Shown: positions 34,329 to 48,500, numbered from the stretch's first letter. The stretch is DNA of 64,000 nucleotides from Liolophura sinensis (GCF_032854445.1 NC_088302.1:50500046-50564045), one strand, 5' to 3'. A program made the numbers and translations. The notes: a model not told the origin generated them from the letters alone.

Positions 34329-37184
34329 GTAGATACACTGCACATCCACAAGGTATCCTCATAAAGTATGATTTCTTACTCTGAAATACTGTGTTGACTC
34401 ATGCAAACAACATTAGATATGGACACAATGTTAATATATTAAAAATTTACATTAAATTCCCATCTGACTTCTGGCTAGTAACTTATACATATACCATTGT
34501 TTCCTCAGATATGAAAACAGTTGGTCGGAATGACGTCATCATCGGAATGTTCAACAGCATACTTAACCCTTGCTGCACAGAACAGCCCGGCGAGATGAAT
34601 CTACAAAAGCTGGAGTCGGCGTTTGCTCGCCTGTACAGTACCGTTATAGAGGGAAATAAACAAACGTTTAAAATGATTACGGGACAGCCAATGAAAACGT
34701 TTATACAGCAACATCGAGATCATTTTGAGTTAGAAAAGCGGCGTGAGAACTGGGTCGTTAAACAACGTCGATGTGTTAATAAAACTGCGTCTTCCTCACA
34801 GTGTACAATTCAAAAAATAACTACGGGTAGTTTACCTACAGCACGCTCCTGTATATCCCCCTCTCCCGCAACATCTTGTGTAGACAAGCTTAACGCTTCA
34901 GACCAAATGTTCTCTAAAATTTTAACAGCCGGTGAAAAGTCATCAGAGAAATGGACACAAGCCTCCCGAAAAAAAGAGCCAAAGACAGTCAGCGTCTTTT
35001 GAAATACCTGACGTTGATCAGCAGATCTCACCAGAGAAAGCACTCACAGAGTTAGCAGTAGGGAGTGAGTTGTCACCGAACGCAATGGCCTCTCCAAACA
35101 AAAGCAGAACCGCATCACTCTCTGCTGAAGGAAATAGAACCACGGCCGAAAGGCTTCTGCAAACATCACCTGGTCCAGGCCTGATTCTGCAGCCGTCTGA
35201 AGTCGTGTACCTTGAGAACAATGTATTGTTCTCTTTTGACGTTGTCCGTATGTGGAATACTCCCAAAATATCAGGCCATATCCTGCTGGGGGCTCAAGCA
35301 TCCACAACACCACCCCATAAAGTAACCGGCCTGTCGAACAGACCAGGAAATGCAAAAATTATTTCTCACCAATTTTTTTGACACTCGACCAGTGTTTGAC
35401 TATGTCGAGGTAGGTTGCATGCAAAAGCGTATTGGCCTTTTGACAGTCAGTTCCAGTGAAGGACGGGGCAGCCCATGCACAACTGCAAGAGCCGAGTCTT
35501 GTTTTAACGTTGAACAGTTATGGGATCGAAAGGAAGACGAGAACGTCATGGACAGAGTGATACAGCACAGTGTGGCGATGGACATATGCAACTGGTTTAG
35601 TATAAGTAAAAACCATGAAAATCTGGGTGATAGTCAACACGAAGAGGTGTTTAACCTAAAGTTAGACGATTCAACCGCGGGTCAGAAACCAGAACACGAG
35701 GGACAAAACATTTTGCATGCTTTCACAAAAGGACATTGTATCCTTGTAGTTGGCCAGATCCCAAGTAACACTCGAAATCTTATAGCACTGATGAAGATTC
35801 CTTTGCTATACGTGTTTGATTTCGACACCGAGAGTCGACACAGGGGTACTTTCGCGGCCTGCGAAAATTATTTGCAGAGCAAAAGATCTCTGTATATCAG
35901 ACAGTGGGGAATGCCACCAGATGGAGTCTCGGAGCATTCAACAACTTGGTGTTTTGTAAGAGGAACAGTAGATGATAACTTGGCGGCAAAAACGCGACTA
36001 GCAATGCAAAAGCACTGTCATCAGTTAGGAAACTTTGCAGATTTACAGCAGATTACCCAAGTAATGCGAGTTTTGGTGGTGTGGCCTAGCCTTGACTTTT
36101 GCCCATATCATCTTCTGGCCTTTGTTCAAGACTTAGATGACATACTGAGTCCAAAGATTGAACTTATTTTAGTCTCCATGCCAAAAAATAATGATGGAAG
36201 TTGTGTGATCCAAACGTTACACAATCACCTGAACATTGTCCTGATGATTTTACCAGTTGAGAAGCTGTGCCAGGAAATAAATCTGTGTTTTGACAATGAT
36301 GAAGACATCCAAGTCCTTAAAATGAAGTTACCCATATTTAACGGGGAAATAAGCCAGACAGAAATTTGCGATCGAGACAAACTCTGGTTCAGGGAGGACT
36401 TGGATGTACTGTATCTAGACAGTCCACATTCCAGATCGAGAGACACCGAACCGATTTCTGATGACACGGATGAGTTCTTCAAAGGAGGGTATAATACACT
36501 GGTATAGTTGGTATGAATGTAGTTCCGGATTTATCGATAAACAGAGAGATCTGATGGATAAAATTCTTCCAGAACTTGAACGTCGATGCCGAACTCCATC
36601 AAAACCCCCCTTGATAACCCTCCTGCATGCTCCTGGATCCGGGGGAACAACCCTAGCACAAAGACTCCTGTGGGAGCTGCACACAAAAACACCATGCGTA
36701 CAGGTAAGAACAGGGGCGGATTTAACGCTAGATTAAGTAATAAGCAAAATTAATGTATTGAACAAAATAACTGGTTCACCTGTAGTTATACTTATGGACG
36801 GAGAAGAGGGTGAATTTAATGGCAAACCAGTTGTCCAGAATCCCAACCATGATCTTGTATGTAAAGCGCTGTACATACCGCATTACTCATATAGAAAACA
36901 AAGCCGGCGCTGCAACTTTTTATTTGAAAGGAGAAGTTAGCCTAGATGAAGGGCAACGACTTGTCCTCAGACTGGGAGGTACAGTAGAGGATACCAACAG
37001 AAAAGCAGCTCTTAACCTGACAGAAAACGTCAAGCACGGAAAAAAACATTGCTTGTACGAGTTCGGCCTAGCTGCCTACCTTCATGAATTTGGATGTGTG
37101 GCATCTTATGTGAGAGGATATTTGAATCTTGAAGACAACCCAACCAGAGATTTGTTTCCGTGGCAAAAACTCCTCGGCTACTTA

Positions 37185-37464
37185 TCGATATACAGAGAGA
37201 TTTCAGAAACAATGAATTTGAACTTTGATATGGAATTCATGCCTGGAATATTCATTGTCTGCCCGGCATCATTGAAAACTGATGACCGCTTCTCTCTTGT
37301 GTGTTACCGGATTTATTTCTTATTTGTATAATTTCTTACATACCTTTGTCTTCGGGAGATGGTGTTAAACGTTGTTGTGGAAATGGATCTTGCGATTATC
37401 GACTTGGAACGCCCTTTATGGACTACGAATGGTATAGGAATGTCGGACTTGACGCTTATACTTA
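37185..37464 (+). other. 280-bp insertion in the right pseudogene
   Basis: Interrupts codons for GYL-ALVYYYG, which are contiguous in genes A and B and in the left pseudogene. It is flanked by a 6-base direct repeat (tactta at 37179-37184 and 37459-37464). The junction and first 17 inserted bases together form a 20-base match to another part of the SAMD9-like gene (57123-57142 in gene B). The remaining bases are not recognised. No terminal inverted repeats. Confidence 0.75.
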
Positions 37465-39478
37465 GCATTGGTGTACTACTACGGACAGGCGTGTGTTCCA
37501 TGCCAGTTCTTTGCCACTCTGATTGGTAAGCCTCCAAATTACAATGTTTCTTTCGAGGATTTTCCTGAGAGTGCCAGAGAGTTCATCAAAGAGGGCAAAA
37601 CTTACCCAAAGCACATACGAATTTCTCACTACGTCATAGCTCAAGAAATCCTCGATCAGCTCCTGATAAGACACCGTCCGACCGGAAACGAAAGAGACTG
37701 CGACGATCCCGGTCGCTTAAGCCGACTGGCGAGGCAAAATATGAAAGACTTTGCTCAAGACTTTATCACATACTCACGCCAAAGAAAAACAAAAGATAGC
37801 ATTGTTTCTGAAAATATCACTCACATTCTGATGATTTCACTCGCATTTATCATGCGTGAATATAGAGATGCAGTCGATATACCCGGTGAAGGGTCAGCAG
37901 TGAAGCCAAAGGTGTCCAAGCTTCTTTCGGGTTTGGAATCAAATCCGCCATACAGAGATCAGCTGAAAATACTTCAGACTCTAGAGTGACCCTTTCCCCA
38001 TGATTCCAAATTTTCACGCTTACCTCGGTCGATTTTACTCATATTGTCCACCTGTGGACATGGACAAGGCAGAGCAATCCGTTGAGAAGGCTCTTGGAAA
38101 TTGTGACGGTCTCGAGAAAAGGGATATAAAGGTCAAACAGACGTTAACCCATGTGTATCACATGTACAGTATGGTTTATTTGAAGAGAGTCAAAGCCGCT
38201 GCACAATATATACACAGTTCTGCAGTAATGCAGCGCTGTGTTAAGAAACTTTTGGACCAAAGAGAGAGAGAGCATGCGATTTATTCCAAAAATGTCGTGA
38301 GTACATCTCACCTGGTCAGGAAAATTGTTATGCATACATAAACGAAATAGATGTTAGGTTGAACATGTGCGGAACAATCGAAACAGCCTTTGGTGATCAT
38401 TCGAAATTGTTACAGGACCCTCGTTAGTTTTCTTACATCGAGTTTCTCTGAAGTGGATAATCTTATTATGCAATGCTACCACAACACTGACCAAGATGAG
38501 CTGGGTAGATTTTTCTATGAAATGGTGGGTTTGTTCAAAATCACATTCCAAAAGAATGTAACATGTTTTGAGAAACTTTGTACCTCACAGAATTCCCATA
38601 CTAGACGTTTAAAGATCGCAACAACGGAGATGAAGCATGTCAACAATCGGAAAGTAATGACGGTTTTGGATCAACTGCCTCAGGAGGGAATAACAGAAAT
38701 TGTTAAGATGTACGAAGCAGATTTCGGAGAAACAAAACAATCAGGACATATCAGCAACCGGAAGGCTCTAGACACTGATTATAGAGAGTTTATAGTGGCC
38801 ATACGACATGGGAGATTACACCATACATATAATTTGGAAGATGTCCAAACTCACGTTAATACATGGTATTACTCTTTCACATTATTATGTATTTGTAGTA
38901 ACCAGCCTATTAGGTTTGGAAACAGATCGGGAAAGTGCCAAGGAATTCCACCTCAGGAAAGCAATTGAGCTAAAGGAAAATTTGATGAGACAAAACAGGC
39001 ATATGCGAGATGCGCGCTATCCCCGGGAATGGCTAGGTATTGGCAGCGGTATACAACGCTTAGTATCCAATGGTTCTTCCCAACAAGGCCATGTCGATAG
39101 GTACAAATGCAGCGTGAAAGGCTCTGTGGAATCCATGCTCACCGTATGTAAAGGTTTCATCTGCCACCCTAACAGGCCCCTATCTGGACTCATTGCCATG
39201 GATTTGGGAAACACTCCTGTGTAGGTAAAAGTCTTCTTTGTTCCAAAAGTTTGTAATTTGGAAGGTGCACGGAACGAAGGTCAAAGGGTTGACTTTCTCT
39301 TGCATTTACAACGGACAAAGGATACGAGGCTTTCGATGTTCAACTGCTACAAAAAGTGCAATGTCTTTCGTGCCGGACAGCAGTGGAAATAAAAAGAGAC
39401 GAAAGACATGCGAACTGTTCAGTGTGCCAACAAACTGTGTTCCCGAGGGAGTCTGATCCGTTCAGTTACTCCTCGTAG

Positions 39479-40236
39479 TCTTTTTAAAGACCTCTTTTTG
39501 TACTGGATTATTTAGATGAAACTGACACTGAAACAGATTCCCATCCTGGTATCGTTTCTGAAGTGGGTGGATCAAAAGAAAGTAAAGACCTAACAAGTCA
39601 TACTCATTCTACACAGTCAATTTTAGGTCAGTTACGTCTCCCTGTCAGCTTGGTTGATACCGCGTAAGAGGCTTCGTACATTCCTTGACATAACATTAGA
39701 AAACAAGAATAAGCAGTGCTGTGAACGGTGATATGACAAGAACAGGCATATAAGACTTTGTGTAACGGTCCCATCTGGCATCACCGATTCTATATCAAAC
39801 TGCACATTAAGACAACTGACCATTTATAACATCAGAGGTCTTGGTGTTTCCTTAGACATGTTTATTTGTGTTATTGTTGTTAAACAGCTGTACAGTGTAT
39901 ATCTATGTTTTATTAGTGTAAACTGTGTAACACAGATACATTTTATAATTTCTGCGTGTTTTTGCTGTTCTTTGATGTCATAAACACATGTACATTCTTT
40001 ATTCATTCGCATGTTATGGAAATATTGGCATGACTGTTTGATCGTGTGATGATCACATAATGTGCTTGACAGTATCATATTCGATTGACAGTGTCATTTT
40101 CGTAAACTTCGTATATCGTGCCTTGAACAGCATTGTACCATGATTTATATTACACAGTAATGTGCCTTCGGTCGTATTATGTGATATACCATACACTGTC
40201 TGCAGTAAATTGCGCAGTAATCGACTGAAAAACAGA
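39479..40236. other. 3' flank of right pseudogene
   Basis: Mirror of 26511-27267 and a diverged direct repeat of the gene B 3' flank. Shared phrases with 59.9-60.2 kb include 'cctggtatcgtttctgaagt' and 'gcagtgctgtgaacggtg'. No gene recognised. Confidence 0.6.
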
Positions 40237-40306
40237 TTTATTTATTTATTTATTTGATTGGTGTTTTACGCCGTACTCAAGGATATTTCACTTATACGAC
40301 GGCGGA
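40237..40306 (-). mobile_element. SINE 3' end fragment, right arm
   Basis: Tail plus 'gattggtgttttacgccgta' and 'cacttatacgacggcgg'; mirror of 26440-26510. Confidence 0.85.
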
Positions 40307-40840
40307 CTGAAAGACAGAGGCATAGACTGTATTATAGCGCACTGTACCGTGCCTTAGACTGTATCATAGTCCTCAGTTTACTTCAGTTTAGACTGTGTCA
40401 TAAGACTGACACAATTTGCTTTATGCGGTGCCTTAGGCTGTATCATAGAGTGACTCAGTTGACTGTATGAAGTACCTTAAACTGTATCACAGAGTGACTC
40501 AGTTGACTGTATGCAGTGCCTTAGGCTGTATCATAGTGACTCAGTTGATTGTATGCGGTGCCTTAGACTGTATCATAGAGTGACTCAGTTGACTGTATGC
40601 GGTGCCTTAGGCTGTATCATAGTTGACTGTATGCAGGGCCTTAGACTGTATCATAGAGTGACCCATTTGACTGTATGCAGTGTCTTAGACTGTATCATAC
40701 AGTGACTCAGTCGACTGTATGCAGTGCCTTAGACTGTGTCATAGTCCTCAGCTTACATGTACTTTATACCGTGGATTAGATGGTATCATAGAGAGACTCA
40801 GTTTACTTGACACGGTGCCTCACACTGTGTCATAGAGTGT
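40307..40840. repeat. ~44-bp irregular tandem repeat, right copy
   Basis: Reverse complement of the unit described at 25095-26435 ('gtatgcagtgccttagactg' + 'tatcatagagtgactcagtt' + 'gact'). Uninterrupted here and about as long as the left array minus its LTR. Confidence 0.9.
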
Positions 40841-40955
40841 GTTTCCCCAGGTTCCGTCCAGTTTCCTCCCACCACAATGCTGGCCGCCGTCGTATAAGTA
40901 AAATATTCATGAGTACAGCGTAAAACACCAATTAAATAAATAAAATAAATGAATG
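40840..40955 (+). mobile_element. SINE 3' fragment, right arm
   Basis: 'gtttcctcccaccacaatgc', 'gtacagcgtaaaacaccaat' and an AAAT tail; mirror of 24980-25094. Confidence 0.85.
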
Positions 40956-41619
40956 TATCATATAGTGATTCAGTTTACCTTATACGGTGCAGTAAATTGT
41001 ATTATACACTGACTCAGTTTACTTTATATCGTGCCGTAGACTATATCAAAGAGTTGTCTTAACTGTATAATATCATGTCAAAGAGTAATGTATTGTGAAA
41101 TTTACAGCCCTAAATGCACTTTCGCCATGATTTATGTGATCGTTCCGCAGAATATCGTTTATGATAAATTCTGGTTTGAATATTTTGATCAAGCATTGAA
41201 AGAGTTTGAAAGCTATAAAAATAGTTAATCCTAACCAGGGAGAACAAATCTGATAAAATAATACTGAGATACTTAGCTGCTGCATCGTTTTACTTCTGTT
41301 TTGTTTGTGCTTGTGGAACATTGCATATCTGACGGGTGAACAAACTTGGGCATTTCGCGCTTGCTCTTATACCAAAATCGATGTCAGCTTAATTTTTCAT
41401 TATGAATCATGAATATAGGTGTCTTTTATAAATACAGAAGTAAAAAATTATCAGACTTACCTAGTAGCGATATTTCTACATACTAATAGAGTATCAATGA
41501 TGCGTGCATTTGTTTTCTTCGTTTTGTTTGTATCGCCTTTAACAATATTTTGGTGTCATGCGGCTGGCCTGTACTAATGGCAGCAGATGGTTCTATATAC
41601 TGTCATTTTCCCTGGCTTT
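40956..41619. other. unique arm DNA, right
   Basis: Mirror of 24301-24979, including the reverse-strand open frame at 41073-41321. No recognisable gene. Confidence 0.45.
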
Positions 41620-41885
41620 TACGGAATTCGCTGGAGCGTTGGGAATGACAGGCCCTTAACAACGAGGGCGAGCGTTTGAATCCAGATGTCGCCGTTTCGG
41701 CAGAGGCTGAAGTCAAAAATCAGTGTTTTATTCCTGGCTCTCCGGTTTTCATCCAATCATAGACCTGACAACCGTTATATAACTGAAAAATTCTTAAGCG
41801 CGTCGCTAAATGCCAATAAATAAAACGATGAATGAATGAATGAATGAATGAATCAATCGATCGATCGATAGATCAATCAATCACT
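41620..41885 (+). mobile_element. second SINE-like family, plus strand
   Basis: Mirror of 24054-24300; head 'gcgtttgaatccagatgtcg', tail of ATGA then ATCG repeats. Confidence 0.6.
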
Positions 41886-42009
41886 GTGGTCATGTTTACT
41901 GAAGTTTATAGGAAATAAATGCACCTGATCAGTGACATATTAATTTGAGCGATGAATCCGTCTTGGAGGCAAACCGAAATAATTTGTTCATACATAATGT
42001 GTGAATTAT

Positions 42010-42920
42010 GTATGAATGTGTTTTGTGTTCTTGGTGACGTGAGAGCGCTTGGTGTCGGATGTGTTTTGTGTTCTTGATGACTTGACAGCGTTTGGTGTTG
42101 GATGTATTTTGTTTTCTTGGTGACGTGACAGCTCTTGGTGTTGGGTGTGTTTTGTGTTCTTGGTGACTTGTCAGCGCTTGATGTCGGATGTGTTTTGTTT
42201 TCTTGGTGACATGACAGCACTTCGTGTCGGAAGTGTTTTGTTTTCTTGGTGACTTGTCAGCGCTTGGTGTCGGATGTGTTTTGTGTTCTGGGTGACGTGA
42301 GAGCGTTTGGTGTCGGATGTGTTTTGTATTCTTAATGACTTTACAGCGTTTTGTGCTGGATGTATTTTGTTTTCTTGGTGACGTGACAGCTCTTGGTGTT
42401 GGGTGTGTTTTGTGTTCTTTGTGACTTGTCAGCGTTTGGTGTCGGATGTGTTTTGTGTTCTTGATGACTTGACAGCGTTTGGTGTCGGATGTATTTTGTT
42501 TTCTTGGTGACGTGAGAGCTCTTGGGGTTGGGTGTGTTTTGTGTTCTTGGTGACTTGTCAGTGCTTGGTGTCGGATGTGTTTTGTGTTCTTGATGACTTG
42601 TCAGCGCTTGGTGTCGGGTGTGTTTTGTGTTCTTGGTGACGTGAGAGCGCTTGGTGTCGGATGTGTTTTGTGTTCTTGATGACTTGACAGCGTTTGGTGT
42701 TGGATGTATTTTGTTTTCTTGGTGACGTGAGAGCGCTTGGTGTCGGATGTGTTTTGTGTTCTTGATGACTTGTCAGCGCTTGGTGTCGGATGTATTTTGT
42801 TTTCTTGGTGACGCGACATCGCTTGGTGTCGAAGTGTTTTGTGTTCTTGATGACGCGACATCGCTTGGTGTCGGATGTGTTTTGTTTTCTTGGTGACGCG
42901 ACATCGATTGGTGTCAGGTG
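42010..42920. repeat. 43-bp minisatellite, right copy (about 21 units)
   Basis: Reverse complement of the unit at 22796-23915 ('tgtgttttgtgttcttggtg' + 'acgtgagagcgcttggtgtc' + 'gga'). It has about five fewer units than the left copy. Confidence 0.95.
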
Positions 42921-45404
42921 GTAGCAGGAGTAATCTTATTGCAAAAATCTTCTCTGAGGTAAAGGTAAAGGCATTGGACACTAGGAAGTATACCTAGTAA
43001 GCGTTTAATATGTAGATCTCTATATAAAATCATATAAAAATGTGGGACTTTGTCCTGCCGACATTCGAATTTTCACATTTGCACCCTGTCAAATTAAATG
43101 AAAATAAAAAGGAACGGCGCCTGTGTAACAACAGGGTATAGCGTATATGGTAGCCGGTATAATACTCATGGATTGCAAGAGAAGAATGGCCATTTTGGCT
43201 TGGATCCCAGCCGCCACTGCTTCATTACTGTCTCCTGGTTTAAACATTCACATGCCTAAAATACTACCCACGTGGCATTAAGCCACATACACCAGTGTAT
43301 TATGTACGTCACTGTGACGTTACTGACCATAATCACTATTAGTGAATGGATATTAATGTGACTTTCACTTTCCGATATGTTTGTAATAAAGACATGCAGG
43401 ACAGCTATACTAAAATTTAAATGCAGTGGTAAATTCTACTCGCTGAGTTGTTTCTAGTATATTTTTTCATCATTTTCAGTCGTTTGTGTTTTACGCCGTA
43501 CAGGCACTAAAATATTTACGTACTCCTTACAGAGCATGCGCCGTTCTATCATTTGTTCTACAGCACTGCCACCATTGGCAAATTTTGTACAGAAACCTTG
43601 AACATCGCCGAGGTCACTGGGGTCACGGGGGCCACGGGGATGAGACAAGAAGTGATGTCATAAATCACAAAAAGCCCCGTCTACCTTTGTTTTCTAATAA
43701 TACTAACGTATACATGATAATATATACATGCGTTCTTTTTATCTCAATTACCCACAACATGATTCCATGCATTATCTGAAACAATTTAATTCATGAGTGC
43801 TGACTAAGCAGTTTCCAGGCGACGGCACCAGTGTGGAGGCTACGCCCCAAAGGTTAAGCTTATCAAGTGGTAGCAATGATGTAAGTGTAGTGAGCCGGTG
43901 CATGCGCTGTAAGAAGTAGGAAATATTTCACTTACAGGAATCAGGAATATGACGTCGATTAATTTGATTTTTGGAGGAAAACTGACTTAATACCAGTTTT
44001 AACTTTTAGCCAAGTCTTCAATTTTGTACTTAGCCTAAAACAAGTCATGAAACATTACTTTAAATGTAAACCAAAGTTGCTGCTGCTATACTTTGACTTA
44101 ACTGCGCTGGCTGCGGAGTTTAGACAACATTTTAACTACAAATATTGTTTTATACCATGTATTAGCTAATACATTTTCGAACAACTGTAACCTGGGTTTC
44201 AAACCATTTCTGAACCGACTGGAGCTGGGTTTGAGAGATTCTTGTTGAAGGGCTAGCAGGAAGGGAAAGAAGTGCACCGATGAGTTGTTTGTTGTTTAAA
44301 TTGAGCTACTTCTGGTTATCAGTAATAGTTGTTCGTATTGGGCAACCATTTTTGAACGTTGTGAATTTTCTGGCTTCGATAACCTAGCTTGCTATGCTCT
44401 CTACTTCGTTTGAGGATTTCAAAAACAAGCCCTGTTTCCCCGACCAGCATGGATTTTGGCTTAACCTTTCTGTTTTCTGTGTAGTTTCTATCCTTTTTTC
44501 TTACACATAAAGCCTTATGTCAAGCCACACAAAAAAGGTCCTAAGACAAAGTACACAGTAGTCATTTAGAGTCCAATCAGCTACTTAAAGCTTCGAATAT
44601 AGCGAACGTATTGGGAAAAATTACCGGTCGGCTTTCGGGAGAAAATTTGGCCCCAGTAATGGTAGCACCATTAGTTCACACCCCGGTAATACCGTTATAG
44701 ACGAGATGAAAAATGAATAAAGGAATATAAAAATAAAGAAAGAAAATCTGACTGTCTATGCACCGGTATATATTTGGTGACGATAGTGATTGAAGGCTGT
44801 GAGAGTAAAGACGATTGAGAGTGGCCTCCCTTGTTGTTTTCTGTTAACGATATTCTAAATGGCACAAGGCTCAAGTGTACATATCTCTCTGTTATTACAC
44901 ACCATGTGACAGAGAGCGACTGAAGATAGGGCTTGTCTCTGGCTATCCGATAAAGGATAGTCATGCAAGATTCAACACCATATGTAAATGAAGGGCAAAG
45001 CTGCAAATGCAAACAAGTCTATGCTAGTAGATCTATAAATAGAAGCAGGTTATTTCCCAGTGTCACTTCTCATAAATGATACGTCATCCAGTCAACTGTA
45101 GGTGACTAACGTCTGTAGCTTGACAGCCTTACAGTCAGCCCGCATTCACGATTTGCTACCGCTACCAAAGACAAAGCCGTAAAATGATGACCAGTCGGTA
45201 AATGATGGTGATGTGCAAGGACAGAGGGAATGGCATAAAAATGCATGGGTATGTAGTTTTGTTGTACAAATTTCTGTTAACACACTTTCTGAAAATGTGT
45301 CTAAAGCACGACCCTATACTTAGCTAATGTTTATGATTATTTAATAATGATTATTAAGGAGGCGATATAATGTTATGTCAGTATGATAGTTAATTCGGGA
45401 TCGG
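42921..45404. other. unique arm DNA, right
   Basis: Mirror of 20114-22795. No gene or RNA recognised. It includes a SINE remnant 'tgtgttttacgccgtacagg' near 43487. Confidence 0.6.
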
Positions 45405-45585
45405 CGGCTTCCGTGCTTCAGTTCGTTAGCGCTCTAGTCAGCGTAATGACCCAGGAGCCTCTCACCAATTCGGTCGCTGTGAGTTCAAGTTCTGACAGCA
45501 ACCTGCGGATGGCCGTAGGCTCTACCCGGTTTCCTCCCACAATAATGCTGGCCGCCGTCGTATCAATGAAATATTCCTTAGTACG
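45405..45585 (+). mobile_element. SINE, 3' truncated, at minisatellite edge
   Basis: tRNA-like head (cttccgtgcttcagttcgtt), B-box-like gagttcaagttc, then 'gccgccgtcgtatcaatgaa', where it passes into the minisatellite. Mirror of 19985-20113 but with more of the 3' body kept. Confidence 0.87.
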
Positions 45586-48500
45586 TCTGAGTATACCTGT
45601 AGACAGGAAAACTATCCACCGTCCTACTCTTGGATGTTGTGCTTTATACCTACAAGAAGGTAAATTAACCACCGCCTTCTTCATGGATGTTGTACTCCAT
45701 ACCTATAGAAAGCTAAATTAGCCATCGTCCTCCTCATGGATGTTGTAATCCATATATATAGGAAGGTAAATTAGCCACCGTCCTCCTCATGGATGTTGCA
45801 ATTTATACCTGTAGGCAGGTAAACTAACCATCGTCCTCTTCGTGGATGTTGTAATCCATATTTATACGAAGGTAAAATAGCCACAGTCCTCCTCGTGGAT
45901 GTTGTACTTTATACCTGCAGGAAGGTAAATCAGCCACAGTCCTCCTCATGGATGTTGTACTTTATACCTGCAGGAAGGTAAATCAGCCACTTTCCTCCTC
46001 GTGAATGTTGTACTTTATACCTGCAGGAAGGTAAATCAGCCACTTTCCTCCTCGTGGATGTTGTACTTTATACCTGCAGGAAGGTAAATCAGCCACTTTC
46101 CTCCTCGTGGATGTTGTACTTTATACCTGCAGGAAGGTAAATCAGCCACTTTCTTCCTCGTGGATGTTGTACTTTATACCTGCAGGAAGGTAAATTAGCC
46201 ACCGTCCTCCTCATGGATGTTGTACTTTATACCTGCAGGAAGGTAAATCAGCCACTTTCCTCCTCGTGGATGTTGTACTTTATACATGCAGGAAGGTACA
46301 TTAGCCACCGTCCTCCTCATGAATGTCGTACTTTTTAAAAGTAGGCAGATAAATTAGCCATCGTCCTTCTCGTGGATGTTGTACTTTATACCTGTAGGCA
46401 GGTAAACTAGCCATCCTCCTCCTCGTGGATGTTGTACTTTATACCTGTAGGCAGGTAAACTAACCTCCGTCCTCCTCGAAAATGTTGTACTTTTTAACAG
46501 AAGGCAAGTAAATTAGCCACCGTCCTTCTCGTGGATGTTGTACTTCATACATGCAGGAAGGTAAATTAGCCACCGTCCTTCTCGTGGATGTTGTACTTCA
46601 TACATGCAGGAATGTAAATTAGCCACCGTCCTCCTCGTGGATGTTGTACTTCATACATGCAGGCAGGTAAATTAGCCACCATCCTCCTCAAGAATGTTGT
46701 ACCTCATACATGCAGGAAAGTAAATTAGCCACCGTTCTCCTCATGGATGTTGTACTTTATACCTGTAGGCAGGTAAACTAGCCACCGTCCCTCATCGAAG
46801 ATGTTGTACTTTTTAACAGTAGGCAGGTAAATTAACCACCATCCTTCCGTGGATGTTTTACTTCATACATGCAGGAAGGTATATTAGCCATCGTCCTTCT
46901 CGTGGATGTTGTACTTCATACATGCAGGGAGGTAAATTAGCCATCGTCCTTCTCATGGATGTTGTACTTCATACATGCAGGAAGGTAAATTAGCCATGTC
47001 TTTCTCGTGGACGTTGTGCTTTATACCTGTAGGCAGGTAAACTAGCCATCGTCCTCCTCGTGGATGTTGTGTTTTTTAACAGTAGGCAGGGTAAATTAGC
47101 CACCGTCCTTTTAGTGGATGTTGTACTTTATGCCTGCAGGAAGGTAAATTAGCCACCGTTCTCCTCATGGATGTTGTACTTTTTAACAGTAGGTAGGTAA
47201 ATTAGCCACCGTCCTCCTCGTGGATGTTGTACTTCATTAATGCAGGAAGGTAAATTAGCCTCATAGATGTTGTAATTTATACCTGTAGGCAGGTAAATTA
47301 ACCACCGTCCTCCTCGTGGATGTTGTACTTCATACATGCAGGAAGTTAAATTAGCCACTGTCTTCGTCGTGTATGTTGTGCTTTATACCTTTAGGCAGGT
47401 AAACTAGCCATCGTCTTCTTCATGGATGTTGTACTTTTTAACAGTAGGAAGGTAAATAGCCCCCGGTCTTCTCGTGGATATTGTATTTCATACATGCAGG
47501 AAGGTAAATAATCCGCCGTCCTCCTCGTGGATGTATCTCATACATGCAGGAAGGTAAATTAGCCACCGTTCTCCTCATGGATGTTGTAACTTTATACCTG
47601 TAGGCAGGTAAACTAGCCATTGTCTTCCTCATGGATTTCGTACTTTTTAACAGTAGGAAGTTAAATTAGCCACCGTCCTACTCGATGATGTTGTACTTCA
47701 TACATGCAGGAAGGTAAATTAGCCATCGTCCTCCTCGTGGATGTTGTACTTCATACATTCAGGAATTGAAATTAGCCACCATCCTCCTCGTGGATGTTGT
47801 ACTTCATACATGCAGGAAGGTAAATTAGCCACCGTTCTCGTCATGGATGTTGTACTTTATACCTGTAGGCAGGTAAACTAGCCATCGTCTTCCTCATTTA
47901 TGTCGTACTTTTTAACGGTAGGATGTAAAATTAGCCACCGTCCTTTTCGTGGATGTTGTACCTCATACATGCAGGAAGGTAAATTAGCCATCGTCCTCCT
48001 CGTGGATGTTTGTACTTCATACATGTAGGAAGGTAAATTAACACCATCCTCCTCATGGATGTTGTACCTCATACATGCAGGAAGATAATTAGCCTGCGTC
48101 CTCCTCATAGATGTTGTAATTTATACCTGTAGGCAGGTAATTTAGCCATCGTCCTCCTCGTGGATGTTGTACTTCATACATGCAGGAAGGGAAATTATCC
48201 ACCATCCTCCTCAAGGACGTTGTACCTCGTACATGCAGGAAAGTAAATTAGCCACCGTTCTCCTCATGGATGTTGTACTTTATACCTGTAGGCAGGTAAA
48301 CTAGCCACCGTCCTCATCGAAGATGTTGTACTTTTTAACAGTTGACAGGTAAATTAACCACCGTCCTTCTCGTGGATGTTGTACTTCATACATGCAGGGA
48401 GGTAAATTAGCCACCGTTTTCCTCATGGATGTTGTACTTTATACCTGTTGGCAGGTAAACTAGCCATCGTCCTCCCATGGATGTCGTACATTTTAACAGT

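Larger units (their letters stand above)
34185..39478 (+). pseudogene. SAMD9-like pseudogene, right arm
   Basis: Plus-strand copy: RHIM exon at 34185-34328 (core VHIG; here YITCNISN) and exon 3 from 34509 after tttcctcag. The N-terminal helical domain is open to 35002, where a frame change follows an A-run (cccgaaaaaaagag). Further lesions: an 8-base loss near 35336 (ctgtcgaacag), a frame break at FFKGG (36488), TAA for Gln after the P-loop (36734), a loss in the Walker B region after LMDGEE, a 280-bp insertion at 37185, a stop after LKILQTLE (37989) and several later breaks. The stop near 36734, the LQTLE stop, the NTWYYSFTLL break and the NTPV stop are shared with the left copy. The Walker A motif is still readable (HAPGSGGTTLAQ). 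Confidence 0.92.
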
